Below, piece by piece: positions 1 through 9,455 of a stretch of DNA of 64,000 nucleotides. A program made the translations under genes and the position numbers. Source of the stretch: Parasegetibacter sp. NRK P23 (GTDB taxonomy: Bacteria > Bacteroidota > Bacteroidia > Chitinophagales > Chitinophagaceae); contig NZ_JAMDLG010000001.1 of assembly GCF_023721715.1 (NCBI RefSeq), forward strand, positions 1,961,784 through 2,025,783. Reading direction: 5' to 3'. Under the pieces are notes generated by a model, which was not told where the DNA came from, ran no database searches, and worked only from the letters and a program-made list of their open reading frames with translations. Each line of letters starts with the position of its first letter. Positions within the stretch are counted from its first letter, which is position 1.

Positions 1-2
1 CG

Positions 3-1031
3 CTTTCAGGCTATGTTGAAAAAGATACGGTGGTGTTCAGCGCCACTGCCACCCGGCAGGTCATCAACGCCAATTTATCCAATGTGCTTACGCTGGCCCT
101 TAATACAGGGAAAACCGGCGACCTGTTGATAAAACAGATTTATTATGCCGGCTCCAATACTACAACAGCAGCAAGTTTCAGGGATCAGTTCATTGAAATA
201 TTCAACAACTCCACGGAAGTGATTTATGCAGACAGCCTTTACATCACACAACTGGAAGGATACAGGAGCGCGTCGCCCAACAGCACCGGCGCATTCAGGC
301 CGGATGGACAATACGACTGGCAGCGTGCTTACGGAATGCCGGCCAACATCAACGCGAATACTGATTATGTTTATTGTAAAACGATTTTCAGAATTCCCGG
401 CACAGGAAAACAGTACCCCATACAACCCGGAACTTCCATCATCATCGCTCAAAACGCGCTTAACCACAAATCTCCTTACACCGGCGTAGATGGTACCGCC
501 ATTACACCACAGCGTCCGGACCTTACTATCGACCTGAGTGGCGCAGACTTTGAAGCTTACTATGGTACAGGCAGGTTGAATTCTGATATTGATGTTCCCG
601 CCATACCCAATATGATCGTTATACAGGACTATGGCTTTCAGGATATGATTCTGGACAACCCGGGTCGCGACGCATTCGCGATTTTCCACTACAATGGAAG
701 GATCGAAGACCTGCCCGGTTATGCCGTGCCACGTATGGATGGTGCCGCTCCTTCCGCCAGCGCCAAACTGGTGTACCAGTTACCCGTAACAAACCTGATT
801 GATGCAGTGGAGGTGCAGCACGCGGTGGCCTCCAGCCGTTTTCCTAAAAAGCTATGGGCCGGAATTGACGCCGGGTTCGCCTTTGTTCCGGATGGACAGT
901 ATTCCTCTCAAAGCCTGATCCGTAAAACAAGCCGCCAGGTAAACGGCAGGAGATTTTTGAAAGATACCAACAACTCAACTGAAGACTTCGACTATTTCGA
1001 ACTTGCACAACCCCGCGGTTTCAAAGATTAA
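3..1031 (+). CDS. DUF4876-type cell-surface protein, 5' end missing
   Basis: The reading frame is open from base 3, so the true start lies upstream of the window; the internal GTG at base 30 is not a convincing start. The visible 343 residues begin in a beta-rich stretch (LSGYVEKDTVVFSA), as expected after an N-terminal beta-sandwich. The rest is rich in Asn, Gly and aromatic residues and ends in a region typical of DUF4876 proteins (SSRFPKKLW, then SLIRK, ending in ELAQPRGF). The molecular role of the family is unknown to me. It is followed after one base by an outer-membrane barrel gene and then by a cytochrome-c peroxidase, so it probably acts outside the cell as part of that set. The family name is by recognition only and could be checked by profile search. 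Confidence 0.65.
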   Translation, partial: LSGYVEKDTVVFSATATRQVINANLSNVLTLALNTGKTGDLLIKQIYYAGSNTTTAASFRDQFIEIFNNSTEVIYADSLYITQLEGYRSASPNSTGAFRPDGQYDWQRAYGMPANINANTDYVYCKTIFRIPGTGKQYPIQPGTSIIIAQNALNHKSPYTGVDGTAITPQRPDLTIDLSGADFEAYYGTGRLNSDIDVPAIPNMIVIQDYGFQDMILDNPGRDAFAIFHYNGRIEDLPGYAVPRMDGAAPSASAKLVYQLPVTNLIDAVEVQHAVASSRFPKKLWAGIDAGFAFVPDGQYSSQSLIRKTSRQVNGRRFLKDTNNSTEDFDYFELAQPRGFKD

Positions 1032-1032
1032 C

Positions 1033-2580
1033 ATGTACAGCAGATTCCACAATATTTCTCTATTCCTGGTACTGGCATTTCCGTTTACCGCTTTCACGCA
1101 AAGCGGTAAACTTTCTTTTGATGCCACCGGCACTTTAAACGATTGGTATAAAAATGCAGTTACCGTGCAGGGCGGCGCGTGGATGCTTCCAAGCGACAGC
1201 ATGAATGTGGTTACCCTGCTATATGACTATAAAAGCGGCGGCCTGAGGAAAAGTCAGGTGGCCAGAACGCAGCGAGACATCACTGTGGAAACCTATGGCT
1301 GGCAACCCCTGAACAAACTTTTGCTGAGCGGGTATTTTGGTTATGCCCGACACCTGCACGACAGTGTATCATGGAGTCTGGCTCCACGTGAACCCTTAAC
1401 CGCAGAAGGCAATCCCTATTATTACGCATCCAGAAAGGCCGGTAACTGGGATGATGAACAATACCAGATCGGCGGAAACCTCATGCTGCCACTGCATCAG
1501 AACTGGATGGCCGGAGGCGGCGTCCGGTATAAGGCAGGAGCGGGCGCCAGGAGCAATGATCCCAGACCCCAAATGAACAACCACCAGGTAGACTTTTCCG
1601 CAGGTGTAGGGTACAAACGCAATGCGTTTAAAATACACCTGGATGCCTCCTACGGATACGGGTCTGCTGAACAGGGAGTAACCTATAGTAATGATGACGA
1701 TAACAACACGCCCGCGGCAGTGGATTACATCGTGTATGATTTCCTGGGGTATGGCTTCTACCGTTACCGGGCCGCACTTCGCATGGAACAACGCGTGAAG
1801 CTATGGCGCACCGGTATTCAACTCAGCATGCCCATGGCTGGAGGAACCATGTTCCACCAGGTGCGTTACAGTCGCCAGACCGACAGCAGTTTCAGGGAAA
1901 CAACCGGCGCCTCAGGCGTAATATTCGATGAACTCGGCATGTACACGCTGAATGCGTTCCAGGGAAACCACAGATGGATAAAACGTGGCCTGATGGCATT
2001 TCTGCTATGGGATATGAAGACCGGGGAGGATTTTAATAAAGTATTGCTGAATGGATTCAATTACAGGTACAGCCGCAAACAGGCGGCATTCGGTGTAAGG
2101 TTTCAACATAAATCAGGATACGTTTCAGGATGGTTATTCCAGGGCCAGACAGGATTTTCGCAACAACAGTGGCAGGACGGCAATACACAGCACGACGCGA
2201 TGGACGCAGCCGTAACCGTTGATTTTTCGGCATCTAAACGGTTCCCGGTCAGGGAAAAAAATGGATGGGAAGTCTATGGAACTTTTGGCGCACGGGTAAA
2301 TACATTGAGTTACCTCAATGCTCCCCCGTCACAAATCAACCTCTTCACCCAGGCCGTGGCTTATCCCAACGCACAGTACGCGCAAACGGATCAGTTTAAA
2401 ACCGGTACCGCGGTTACCTATATTCACCAGTTACTACCGGGAAAATATATGCGCTGTTCGCTGTTCGCGAATTGTGATAATGCGTTGAACGGATATGACA
2501 CCCCATTAAACAAAGCCGATCCGTTCGTTCCATCCGGCAGGCGTTTACATGCAGGGGCCAGACTACAATTTCTTTTTTAA
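1033..2580 (+). CDS. DUF6850-type outer-membrane beta-barrel protein
   Basis: A 515-residue protein starting at the ATG one base after the preceding stop. A longer version from the TTG at 1003 would overlap the upstream gene and place extra residues before the signal peptide, so I reject it. Residues 1-23 form a signal peptide ending in AFTQ. The rest alternates aromatic and polar residues in many short strands, and the chain ends in the aromatic terminus RLQFLF, which is characteristic of outer-membrane barrels inserted by the BAM machinery. It resembles the DUF6850 barrels found beside DUF4876 proteins. Tight spacing on both sides (1 and 11 bases) places it in one operon with the DUF4876-type protein and the peroxidase. 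The substrate is unknown; a channel or receptor partner for the surface protein is an inference. Confidence 0.7.
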   Translation: MYSRFHNISLFLVLAFPFTAFTQSGKLSFDATGTLNDWYKNAVTVQGGAWMLPSDSMNVVTLLYDYKSGGLRKSQVARTQRDITVETYGWQPLNKLLLSGYFGYARHLHDSVSWSLAPREPLTAEGNPYYYASRKAGNWDDEQYQIGGNLMLPLHQNWMAGGGVRYKAGAGARSNDPRPQMNNHQVDFSAGVGYKRNAFKIHLDASYGYGSAEQGVTYSNDDDNNTPAAVDYIVYDFLGYGFYRYRAALRMEQRVKLWRTGIQLSMPMAGGTMFHQVRYSRQTDSSFRETTGASGVIFDELGMYTLNAFQGNHRWIKRGLMAFLLWDMKTGEDFNKVLLNGFNYRYSRKQAAFGVRFQHKSGYVSGWLFQGQTGFSQQQWQDGNTQHDAMDAAVTVDFSASKRFPVREKNGWEVYGTFGARVNTLSYLNAPPSQINLFTQAVAYPNAQYAQTDQFKTGTAVTYIHQLLPGKYMRCSLFANCDNALNGYDTPLNKADPFVPSGRRLHAGARLQFLF

Positions 2581-2591
2581 CTTGCGCATTC

Positions 2592-3752
2592 ATGAAAGGC
2601 AGAAATTTCAGGATCATACTCGCGATAACGGCGGCCCTGGCAGTTGGCCGGGCATTTACAACGCCCCCTACACCCGACGATAAACGGATCGCATGGAAAT
2701 CTTTTTCAGATTCCCTCCGGAAATGGTACCAGGCACCGGTTGACAAATGGCCACGCCCGGTTACAGATTCTTCTGTACAATGGGTGGAACTGGGACCATT
2801 ACCTGAATCCGTTATTGCTGGCGACAGTTCCCTCCGGCCCATGGTAGAACTGGGGAAATTCCTTTTTTTTGACCCGCGTTTATCCGGTTCAAACCAGATA
2901 TCCTGCGCCACTTGTCATGAGCCTGAACTGGGTTGGACGAATGGCCGCACCACTGGTATCGGTCACGACCATGTTGCAGGAAGCCGGAATGTGCCCTCCC
3001 TTTTCAACATTGGTCACCTGCGTGATTTTTTTTGGGACGGCAGATCACCTTCTTTAGAACAACAAGCGGTAGCTCCGATCAGCAATGACGTGGAGATGCA
3101 TGAACTGCCCGGACAACTGGAAGAAGAACTGGCGGCGATCCCACTTTACAGGAAAAAATTCAAAGAAGTTTTCAGTACCGAACAGATTCACCTGGACCAG
3201 ATCACAAAGGCCATCGCCACTTTTGAAAAGAGTATCACCAGCAGAAAGGCCCCCTTCGATCTTTTCCTGGAAGGGAAATTCAAAACCATGAGCGATGAAC
3301 AGGTTTATGGTCTTCATATTTTCAGAACTAAGGCCGGCTGTATGAATTGCCACAATGGTCCACTGTTTACCGATCAGCAATTCCACAACATCGGGCTCAG
3401 TTATTATGGCAGAAAATTTGAGGACTTCGGAAGGTATGCTGTGACCAAAAGAAAAGAAGATGTGGGAAAATTCAGGACCCCTTCCTTGCGCGACGTAATG
3501 CTTACCCGTCCATGGATGCACAATGGCCTTTTCGATGATATAGACGGGATTATTAACCTCTATAATGCAGGTGGCGCAAGACCCAAACCCAGAAACGAAC
3601 AATTAAAAGATTCGCTGTTTCCTACCACATCAGTGCTCCTGAAACCGCTGGGGCTCTCAGCGGAAGAGAAAAAAGCCCTGGCCGCGTTTTTACAGGCCAT
3701 CAGCAGCAATACATCCTGGAGAATGCCAAGACCGGTTTATGGGAATGAATAA
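2592..3752 (+). CDS. Di-haem cytochrome-c peroxidase (CcpA/MauG family)
   Basis: A 386-residue exported protein with two c-type haem sites: CATCH at residues 105-109 and CMNCH at 250-254. This is the spacing of bacterial di-haem peroxidases and MauG-like enzymes. The N-terminus (KGRNFRIILAITAALAVG) is a signal peptide, so the haems are attached in the periplasm. Family landmarks include GKFLFFDPRLSG before the first haem, SRNVPSLFNIG and FFWDGRSPSLEQQA between the haems, and KFRTPSLRDV near the C-terminus. Classical members reduce H2O2 with electrons from cytochrome c; MauG-like members oxidise protein or small-molecule substrates. It ends the operon with the DUF4876- and DUF6850-type proteins, which suggests a redox step tied to that uptake system. 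The natural substrate cannot be read from the sequence. Confidence 0.88.
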   Translation: MKGRNFRIILAITAALAVGRAFTTPPTPDDKRIAWKSFSDSLRKWYQAPVDKWPRPVTDSSVQWVELGPLPESVIAGDSSLRPMVELGKFLFFDPRLSGSNQISCATCHEPELGWTNGRTTGIGHDHVAGSRNVPSLFNIGHLRDFFWDGRSPSLEQQAVAPISNDVEMHELPGQLEEELAAIPLYRKKFKEVFSTEQIHLDQITKAIATFEKSITSRKAPFDLFLEGKFKTMSDEQVYGLHIFRTKAGCMNCHNGPLFTDQQFHNIGLSYYGRKFEDFGRYAVTKRKEDVGKFRTPSLRDVMLTRPWMHNGLFDDIDGIINLYNAGGARPKPRNEQLKDSLFPTTSVLLKPLGLSAEEKKALAAFLQAISSNTSWRMPRPVYGNE

Positions 3753-3839
3753 TATGAACCATCACGTTGAAAGTATCTGATTAGAAAAGTGCTAAAATCC
3801 TAAGTCTGAGGATTTGAATTAATCCTGTCCGTTACAAAC

Positions 3840-3875
3840 AACAAAGGACCACCAAAAACGGCGGTCCCTTGTGTT
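3840..3875. terminator. Hairpin between convergent genes
   Basis: An imperfect stem (AACAAAGGACCACC paired with GGCGGTCCCTTGTGTT, with a six-base loop) sits between the end of the peroxidase gene at 3752 and the end of the opposite-strand susD at 3896. The position fits a shared terminator. There is no clear T-tract on either side, so efficient rho-independent termination is uncertain. Confidence 0.45.
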
Positions 3876-3895
3876 GCTTGCGTATGAATGTAGGC

Positions 3896-5869
3896 TTATT
3901 GGTATCCGGGATTCTGGTAAGCGGCTTTTTCTTCAGGCGTCATGTCCAATCTGTCCAGTTGGAAAATAGGAATGGGGCGCAGGTAATGTTTGGGTTCGAT
4001 GGTACGCCTCACCAATTGCGGCGTATGGCTGCCGTAAGTAGCGGCGGCGATTTCATAAGAGCCCGCCACTTCATTCCATTTCTGAGTACGTACAAGGTCG
4101 AACCAGCGGTGTCCTTCACCGAAGTATTCGCGGGAACGTTCCGCCAGAATGTAGTCAATGTCGATGGTACCCGGAGTGGCTGCCGTCATCGCCGCACTGT
4201 TATCCGCTACGAAAGCGGCGTTGTTCTTATTAGAGAAGGTCCACTTTCCGGCACGTGCGCGGATCACATTGATGAGCTCTCTTGCACTTTTACCTGAAAC
4301 CGTGGTAGCGCCTTTTACGGCAGCTTCAGCCGCGATAAAATAAAATTCGGAGAATTTAGCGATTTTGAACGGACGGGTGCTGGTAGCATTCGGTTGTCCG
4401 AGTCCTGAACCGTTGTCCGTTCTGTAAACGCCCAGTTTCCAGAGATTGGGGAATACGATGCGGCTGATTGCACGTGGTGTAATCACAAAATCCGGACGAC
4501 CGGGTATCACGCCTGCCCCTACTCCATTGGATGATTTGCCCGGGAAAGATGGGCCTGTTGGGTAAGTGATTTGAGGCGCTAGTGTTTCATCATCCAGGAA
4601 ACTCAGTACGGGCTGTCCGGGTGTTACCGGCAGGTCGTTAGCATTGTACAGCACCGTGTTGGCTGTACCACCCTTTGGCCAGTTGCCCCGGTATACGGTG
4701 GCGAAAGTGCCATCATAACGGGAATCCAGTGTTTTGTCGGCGAAAGTAGTAGTGAGCGCACCAATCGTAGGGGCCATGCGGGTGTATGGACGGCCCAGTC
4801 CTTGTGCTGCTTCCCGCTGAACAGAGCTGATACCGGCACCTGTACCATCCGCGTTGGGCGCGCTTCTGATTACGGTATAGTTCCAGGTCACCATCCAGGA
4901 CGCTGAGTTTCTACCGTTTCCTGCTTCACCATCGAAACAGGCCAAACAGGCGCCATTGTAAAATTCATTTTCCTGGGTATGATCAGCATAGAGAATCATC
5001 TCCTTGTTGCGGTCGTTTCCTCCGCGGTGAAGGTCATAGAAACTGGTTTCCAAACCGAAAGGACCGGGATTATCGATACCCGCAACCGCTACATTGTATG
5101 CATTTTGGAAATACCATTGTGCGTCTTTGCCATCGGGATCTGTTCTCGCCGTTTGTGGATACGTAGGTATATTATTGGGATTCTGCAGCCACCAGCCATA
5201 AGTAAGATAAGCTTTTGCCAGGTACAACCGGGCCGCTGTTTTTGTAACGCCGCCCGTTACGCGTGGACCATCAGGGAGATCATTGATCGCCTGTATCAGG
5301 TCAGGAAAAATAGCTTTGGTATATACTTCGGGCACTGTATTCCTTACAGATTTCCTGGAGGCGGAAGTGTTAAACTTCAGTTCACCCGCACCGAGATCCA
5401 ATGGCACACCTCCGAACGTTTGTACCAAGAGGAAATAATCAAATGCCCTAAAAAATCTCGCCTCTGCGATCAGTGCCGCTGAAATGGTGCCTACTACTGC
5501 AGCATTCTCAATGATACCACTTGCTGTGTTGATGTTGGAGAAGGTTACCTCCCAAATAGCATCGGACCTGCTACTGGCGGAGTTGAGGTTTCCGACACCG
5601 CTCAGGTCTGCATCCCGGAAGTTGGCATCGGCGCTGGAAGCGTAAGTATATTCGTCGGTACCGGTTTCCAGTGTATTATAAAAATATGGCTGACCATAAA
5701 TAAAACGAAGATGGGCATATTGCGAGGTAATACCGCCTAAAACACCTTTCTCTGTTCTGAAAAAATCTGGCGTATAAAAACTGCGCGGCTGCTCGTCTAG
5801 TATTTTACTGCACCCGGCTAATGCAACGGTGGCAGCTATGATGGATGATTTTATCAACAAATGTTTCAT
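3896..5869 (-). CDS. SusD/RagB-family nutrient-binding outer-membrane lipoprotein
   Basis: A 657-residue SusD-like surface lipoprotein. The N-terminus MKHLLIKSSIIAATVALAGC ends in a lipobox with Cys20. Typical SusD features follow: an early region with DEQPRSFYTPDFF, a helical TPR-like core (EARFFRAFDYFLLVQTFGGVPL), and the C-terminal SusD block (ERSREYFGEGHRWFDLVRT and a YLRPIPIFQLD ending). Proteins of this family cap the SusC barrel and capture ligand at the cell surface. It lies 11 bases downstream of its SusC partner and ends that transcription unit. At 657 residues it is longer than the usual 500-600. No enzyme, sigma factor or sensor lies next to the pair, so the substrate is unknown. 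Confidence 0.93.
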   Translation of the reverse strand: MKHLLIKSSIIAATVALAGCSKILDEQPRSFYTPDFFRTEKGVLGGITSQYAHLRFIYGQPYFYNTLETGTDEYTYASSADANFRDADLSGVGNLNSASSRSDAIWEVTFSNINTASGIIENAAVVGTISAALIAEARFFRAFDYFLLVQTFGGVPLDLGAGELKFNTSASRKSVRNTVPEVYTKAIFPDLIQAINDLPDGPRVTGGVTKTAARLYLAKAYLTYGWWLQNPNNIPTYPQTARTDPDGKDAQWYFQNAYNVAVAGIDNPGPFGLETSFYDLHRGGNDRNKEMILYADHTQENEFYNGACLACFDGEAGNGRNSASWMVTWNYTVIRSAPNADGTGAGISSVQREAAQGLGRPYTRMAPTIGALTTTFADKTLDSRYDGTFATVYRGNWPKGGTANTVLYNANDLPVTPGQPVLSFLDDETLAPQITYPTGPSFPGKSSNGVGAGVIPGRPDFVITPRAISRIVFPNLWKLGVYRTDNGSGLGQPNATSTRPFKIAKFSEFYFIAAEAAVKGATTVSGKSARELINVIRARAGKWTFSNKNNAAFVADNSAAMTAATPGTIDIDYILAERSREYFGEGHRWFDLVRTQKWNEVAGSYEIAAATYGSHTPQLVRRTIEPKHYLRPIPIFQLDRLDMTPEEKAAYQNPGYQ

Positions 5870-5880
5870 AATCTAATGAT

Positions 5881-8800
5881 TTAAAATGTCAGGTTAACAC
5901 CCAGAATATAGTTGCGTGTGGAAGGGGTATTGAACCCTACGGTGAGGATGCGCCTCAAGTTTTGGCTGAGGTTAACCGCGGCATTCTCATTACCCAAAGA
6001 ATTGGTTTCCGGATCCAGCCCGGACTCTTTGTGGAACGGAGAGAACATTACAAATGGATTCTGAGCTGTGAAATACATGCGCAACCTGGCACCGGCATTT
6101 TTGAGCAGGCTTTGGTTGAAATCATAACCCAATGTCATGGTCCTGATCTTCAGGAAAGAGCCATCGAAATAACTCAATGTACTGCCATACTTGGGGTTAT
6201 CACCGGCGATGATTCCGCCGGGTTTCGGGTATTTGGCACCTGTATTGCTCTCACTCCAATAATCTATGTCAATATTATTCCTTCTTCCCGTAAGCAGGTT
6301 AAGGTAACCGTTGGAACCATGTAATGTACTGAAGAGAATACCACCGCTTCGGAAGATGCCCACGATGCCAAGGTCGAACCCTTTGTAAGATACACGGGTA
6401 TTAAAGCCACCCTGGAAATCCGGGTCAACATTCAATACCTGCCTGTCGGCTGGTCCGATTGCGCGTACCGGTGCACCATTGGCATCGTAATCACCGGTGT
6501 ACTTCACTTTAATCATCCCTACGTTTCCTCCCGGCTCAAGTATACTCAGGTAAGGATCATCTTTTTGCCACAGGCCTGTTTTTTCATAATCAAAGATCGC
6601 GTTGATGTTGTAGCCTACGAACCACCAGTTGCCTTCATTTCTTTGTAAGCCTGAGGCCAGAGAAGTAAGTTTATTGTTGTTTACGTAAAAGTTGGCCCCC
6701 ATATCCCAGCTCCAGCCATTCAAGTTATCAATAATGGTTCCGTTTAGCGCCAATTCAAAGCCTTTGTTTTGAGTGGTGCCGATATTACTGGCGACAAGCG
6801 GTACGCCACTCGTTGGCGGAAGGTCGAGATCAAGCAAAACATCCTCGGTATTGGTAACATAGTATTCTACAGTACCCGAGAGCCTGTTTCTGAGGAGGGA
6901 AAAGTCAATGCCAACGTTCCATGTTTTGGAAAACTCCCAGCCAAGCTCAGCGGTAGGCAGCCGTGAAACGAAGAGTCCTGTACTATAATTTGTAGGGCCA
7001 AAATTATAAGGCCGGGTTGTTAACCTGCCCAGCGTTGAATAGGGATCCACGGCCTGATTGGAAGTTTTACCAAATCCCGCGCGAAGTTTGAGGTTTGTAA
7101 TAGCACTTATATTCTGCATAAATGATTCATTGGTAATATTCCAGCCCACAGATACGGCGGGATAAGTGTACCATTTATTTCCTGGCGCCAGCCTGGAAGA
7201 ACCATCTGAACGAAGCGTGGCGGAGATCATATACCTATTATCATAGGAGTACATCACCCTTCCCATGGCAGACTTCAGCCCCCACAATGTATAATTCTGG
7301 TTATCCGGGTTGACGGTAATTTGGCCCGCTGCTTGTCCCAGGTTGTAAAACTGAAATTCATTTGCGAGAATATCCCTTGCGGCCATATTGGAACGGGTAT
7401 TTCTAAATTGTTCCACGGAATAGAGCGCCACAGCATTTATTGTATGCTTTCCTCCGAATGTGCGGTCAAAGCTCAGCAGGTTTTCCAGGGTCCAGTGGTA
7501 AGTGGTCCTGTTGTCTACTGATGCAGCAGATGCGGTGGTCGGGTTAAGTGCATCGCCAACTCCAGGACCAGTATAGTTACCATTATTAATTTGAATAAAA
7601 TCAAGTCCGAGATTTGCCCTGTATTTAAGGCCCGTTAAAAAAGGGGCTTTTACTTCTCCGTACAATGCGTTGTAAGAAGCGACCCCGCGTGTTTCATCTA
7701 ACCACTGGCTACTGTCACGTAAACTCTCAATCACATCTTTGGTATATACGAACTGATTATCAGCGATCATGCGGATACTTCTTTTGGTGGTACCATCGGC
7801 ATTAAATGGAGTACTTAGCGGAGACATACTTAATGTACTATAAAGTCCCACCTGATTACCCTCACTAACATTATAATTGCTGTTGGTGGTTAATCCAAAC
7901 TTAAAGTGTTTGCCCACTTCCTGGTCCAGGGCGCCTCTCAATGTGTATCTTTTGTATTGCTGTGTTGGGATCACGCCCTGGTTAAGGTAATACCCGCCAC
8001 CAAAATTGTAATTGCCCGTTGTGGTCCCCCCCGAAAGGCTGATGTTGTGGTCCGTTACGATGCCAGTTTGGTAGAATAAATCCTGCCAGTCGGTATTGAT
8101 GTCATTCGCTTCATCCGGACCATTTTGATACAGATTGCCAGCATCAGCGCGTAGCTTGGCTAATTTTGGGCCGTCCATCATTGGGTATTTGGCGAACACT
8201 TCCTGCGTGCCCACATAGCTGCTGTAGTTGATGCGTGCACCACGGTTCTTCGCGCCTTTATCTGTTGTAATCAATATCACACCATTGGCGCCGCGTGAAC
8301 CATAGATTGCTGTGGCGGAAGCATCTTTCAGTACGTCTAAACTTTTGATATCATTGGGGTTGATATCGGCCAGTGAGCCCAAAAATGGAATACCATCCAG
8401 TACAATTAATGGATTGTTGTCTGCGGTAAGTGAACGTGTTCCGCGTATACGGATCTGCATTGTGGCACCTGGTCTGGTGGATGTTTGAGATATCTCCACT
8501 CCGGCCAGGCGGCCTTGCAAAGCCTGTGAAATGTTAGGTGCGGGCACTTCTCTTAATTTTTCGCCACCTATGGAGGCAACGGAGCCGGTCACCGCTTCCT
8601 TCCTTTGTGTGCCATACCCTACAACAACTACTTCTCCAAGGTCACTTTCTGATCTTGCAAGTTGAATATTGATGGTAGTTTCATCTCCTACGGTAACTTC
8701 CTTTACGGTATAATTAATGCTGGAAATCACCAACACCGCTCCTTTGGCGGCCGTGATGGAAAAGCTGCCGTCTTCCCCGGTGTTTGTGCCCACCGATGTA

Positions 8801-8997
8801 CCCTTTACAATCACGGAAGCGCCAATTATTGGCTCCCCGTCTGGGTTCGTCACCTTTCCGCGAACAGTATTCTGAGCGAATACCGCCGTTCCGGTAAATA
8901 AAAGGAGCCCAAGTAATAAAGTAAAAGCAATTGTTTTTTCCCGTAAAAGCTTGAGTTGATGATACTTTTTCCGGGTTTCATTTTTTTTCATATTCAT
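5881..8997 (-). CDS. SusC/RagA-family TonB-linked outer-membrane receptor
   Basis: About 1,038 residues. I place the start at 8997 (MNMKKNETRKK; 8991 is an equally possible ATG) because the 16 residues encoded before it, up to 9045, would precede the signal peptide (TIAFTLLLGLLLFTGTAVFAQ) for no reason. The order is: signal peptide, carboxypeptidase-regulatory-like domain (TVRGKVTNPDGEPIIGASV), the SusC link VVVVGYGTQRKEAVTGS, a TonB plug (SLDVLKDASATAIYGSRGA), and a 22-stranded barrel ending in GVNLTF. There is no STN domain, so it is not expected to signal to an anti-sigma factor. It imports a ligand in a TonB-dependent manner together with the SusD encoded 11 bases downstream. The long upstream gap at 9046-9964 carries the likely promoter and operators. 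Confidence 0.94.
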   Translation of the reverse strand: MNMKKNETRKKYHQLKLLREKTIAFTLLLGLLLFTGTAVFAQNTVRGKVTNPDGEPIIGASVIVKGTSVGTNTGEDGSFSITAAKGAVLVISSINYTVKEVTVGDETTINIQLARSESDLGEVVVVGYGTQRKEAVTGSVASIGGEKLREVPAPNISQALQGRLAGVEISQTSTRPGATMQIRIRGTRSLTADNNPLIVLDGIPFLGSLADINPNDIKSLDVLKDASATAIYGSRGANGVILITTDKGAKNRGARINYSSYVGTQEVFAKYPMMDGPKLAKLRADAGNLYQNGPDEANDINTDWQDLFYQTGIVTDHNISLSGGTTTGNYNFGGGYYLNQGVIPTQQYKRYTLRGALDQEVGKHFKFGLTTNSNYNVSEGNQVGLYSTLSMSPLSTPFNADGTTKRSIRMIADNQFVYTKDVIESLRDSSQWLDETRGVASYNALYGEVKAPFLTGLKYRANLGLDFIQINNGNYTGPGVGDALNPTTASAASVDNRTTYHWTLENLLSFDRTFGGKHTINAVALYSVEQFRNTRSNMAARDILANEFQFYNLGQAAGQITVNPDNQNYTLWGLKSAMGRVMYSYDNRYMISATLRSDGSSRLAPGNKWYTYPAVSVGWNITNESFMQNISAITNLKLRAGFGKTSNQAVDPYSTLGRLTTRPYNFGPTNYSTGLFVSRLPTAELGWEFSKTWNVGIDFSLLRNRLSGTVEYYVTNTEDVLLDLDLPPTSGVPLVASNIGTTQNKGFELALNGTIIDNLNGWSWDMGANFYVNNNKLTSLASGLQRNEGNWWFVGYNINAIFDYEKTGLWQKDDPYLSILEPGGNVGMIKVKYTGDYDANGAPVRAIGPADRQVLNVDPDFQGGFNTRVSYKGFDLGIVGIFRSGGILFSTLHGSNGYLNLLTGRRNNIDIDYWSESNTGAKYPKPGGIIAGDNPKYGSTLSYFDGSFLKIRTMTLGYDFNQSLLKNAGARLRMYFTAQNPFVMFSPFHKESGLDPETNSLGNENAAVNLSQNLRRILTVGFNTPSTRNYILGVNLTF

Positions 8998-9300
8998 CGT
9001 TTTGGTTGAAACATGTTTAAAGATTGAAAATTGATACGTGTGCAAGCATTGACCATAATTTCAAATGATTTAAGAACAGTTACAAAGTTTCATTTCCGGG
9101 GATTTGATAAGGTTAAAAGAGGAGTTTTACTAATTAGAACTTTAAGAAGAAGTAATAAAGGCGCTGAACCGATAACAAAAATGATGGCGCGCGGGAAAGA
9201 GCAATCGTACGTTCCATACAGCATTGTTTATTTAAAATTCAATCGTTCGCAAGCTTGTTACAGCTTGCCGGAAACGAAAATAGGCAAAAAATCGAAAATA

Positions 9301-9312
9301 GCAACCGATTGC
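9301..9312. promoter_or_regulatory. LacI-type operator candidate, copy 1
   Basis: GCAACCGATTGC is a 12-base palindrome with one mismatched pair and a central CG, the general form of LacI/GalR-family operators. It lies about 300 bases upstream of the leftward susC start. A second copy of the core is found 143 bases further upstream. The regulator is not encoded next to it. Confidence 0.35.
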
Positions 9313-9443
9313 ATAAAATTATTGAACACTTGGAAAAAAACGCCGATTCAGTTATTCTTCAATTAACTACCGCAGGTAAATACTGATTATTTCAGATGTT
9401 TAATTTCCGATGGTAGATAAAATAGTATCAATAATGATAAAAG

Positions 9444-9455
9444 GTAACCGATTGC
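9444..9455. promoter_or_regulatory. LacI-type operator candidate, copy 2
   Basis: GTAACCGATTGC shares AACCGATTGCATAA (9446-9459) with the copy at 9303-9316. Two of its six pairs are mismatched, so it is the weaker half of a possible two-site operator. Confidence 0.3.

Noticed and set aside
9031-9366. A 111-codon plus-strand open frame in the susC promoter region
   Set aside because: It overlaps the susC start, lies in AT-rich regulatory DNA with operator-like repeats, and its protein has no regular secondary-structure pattern.
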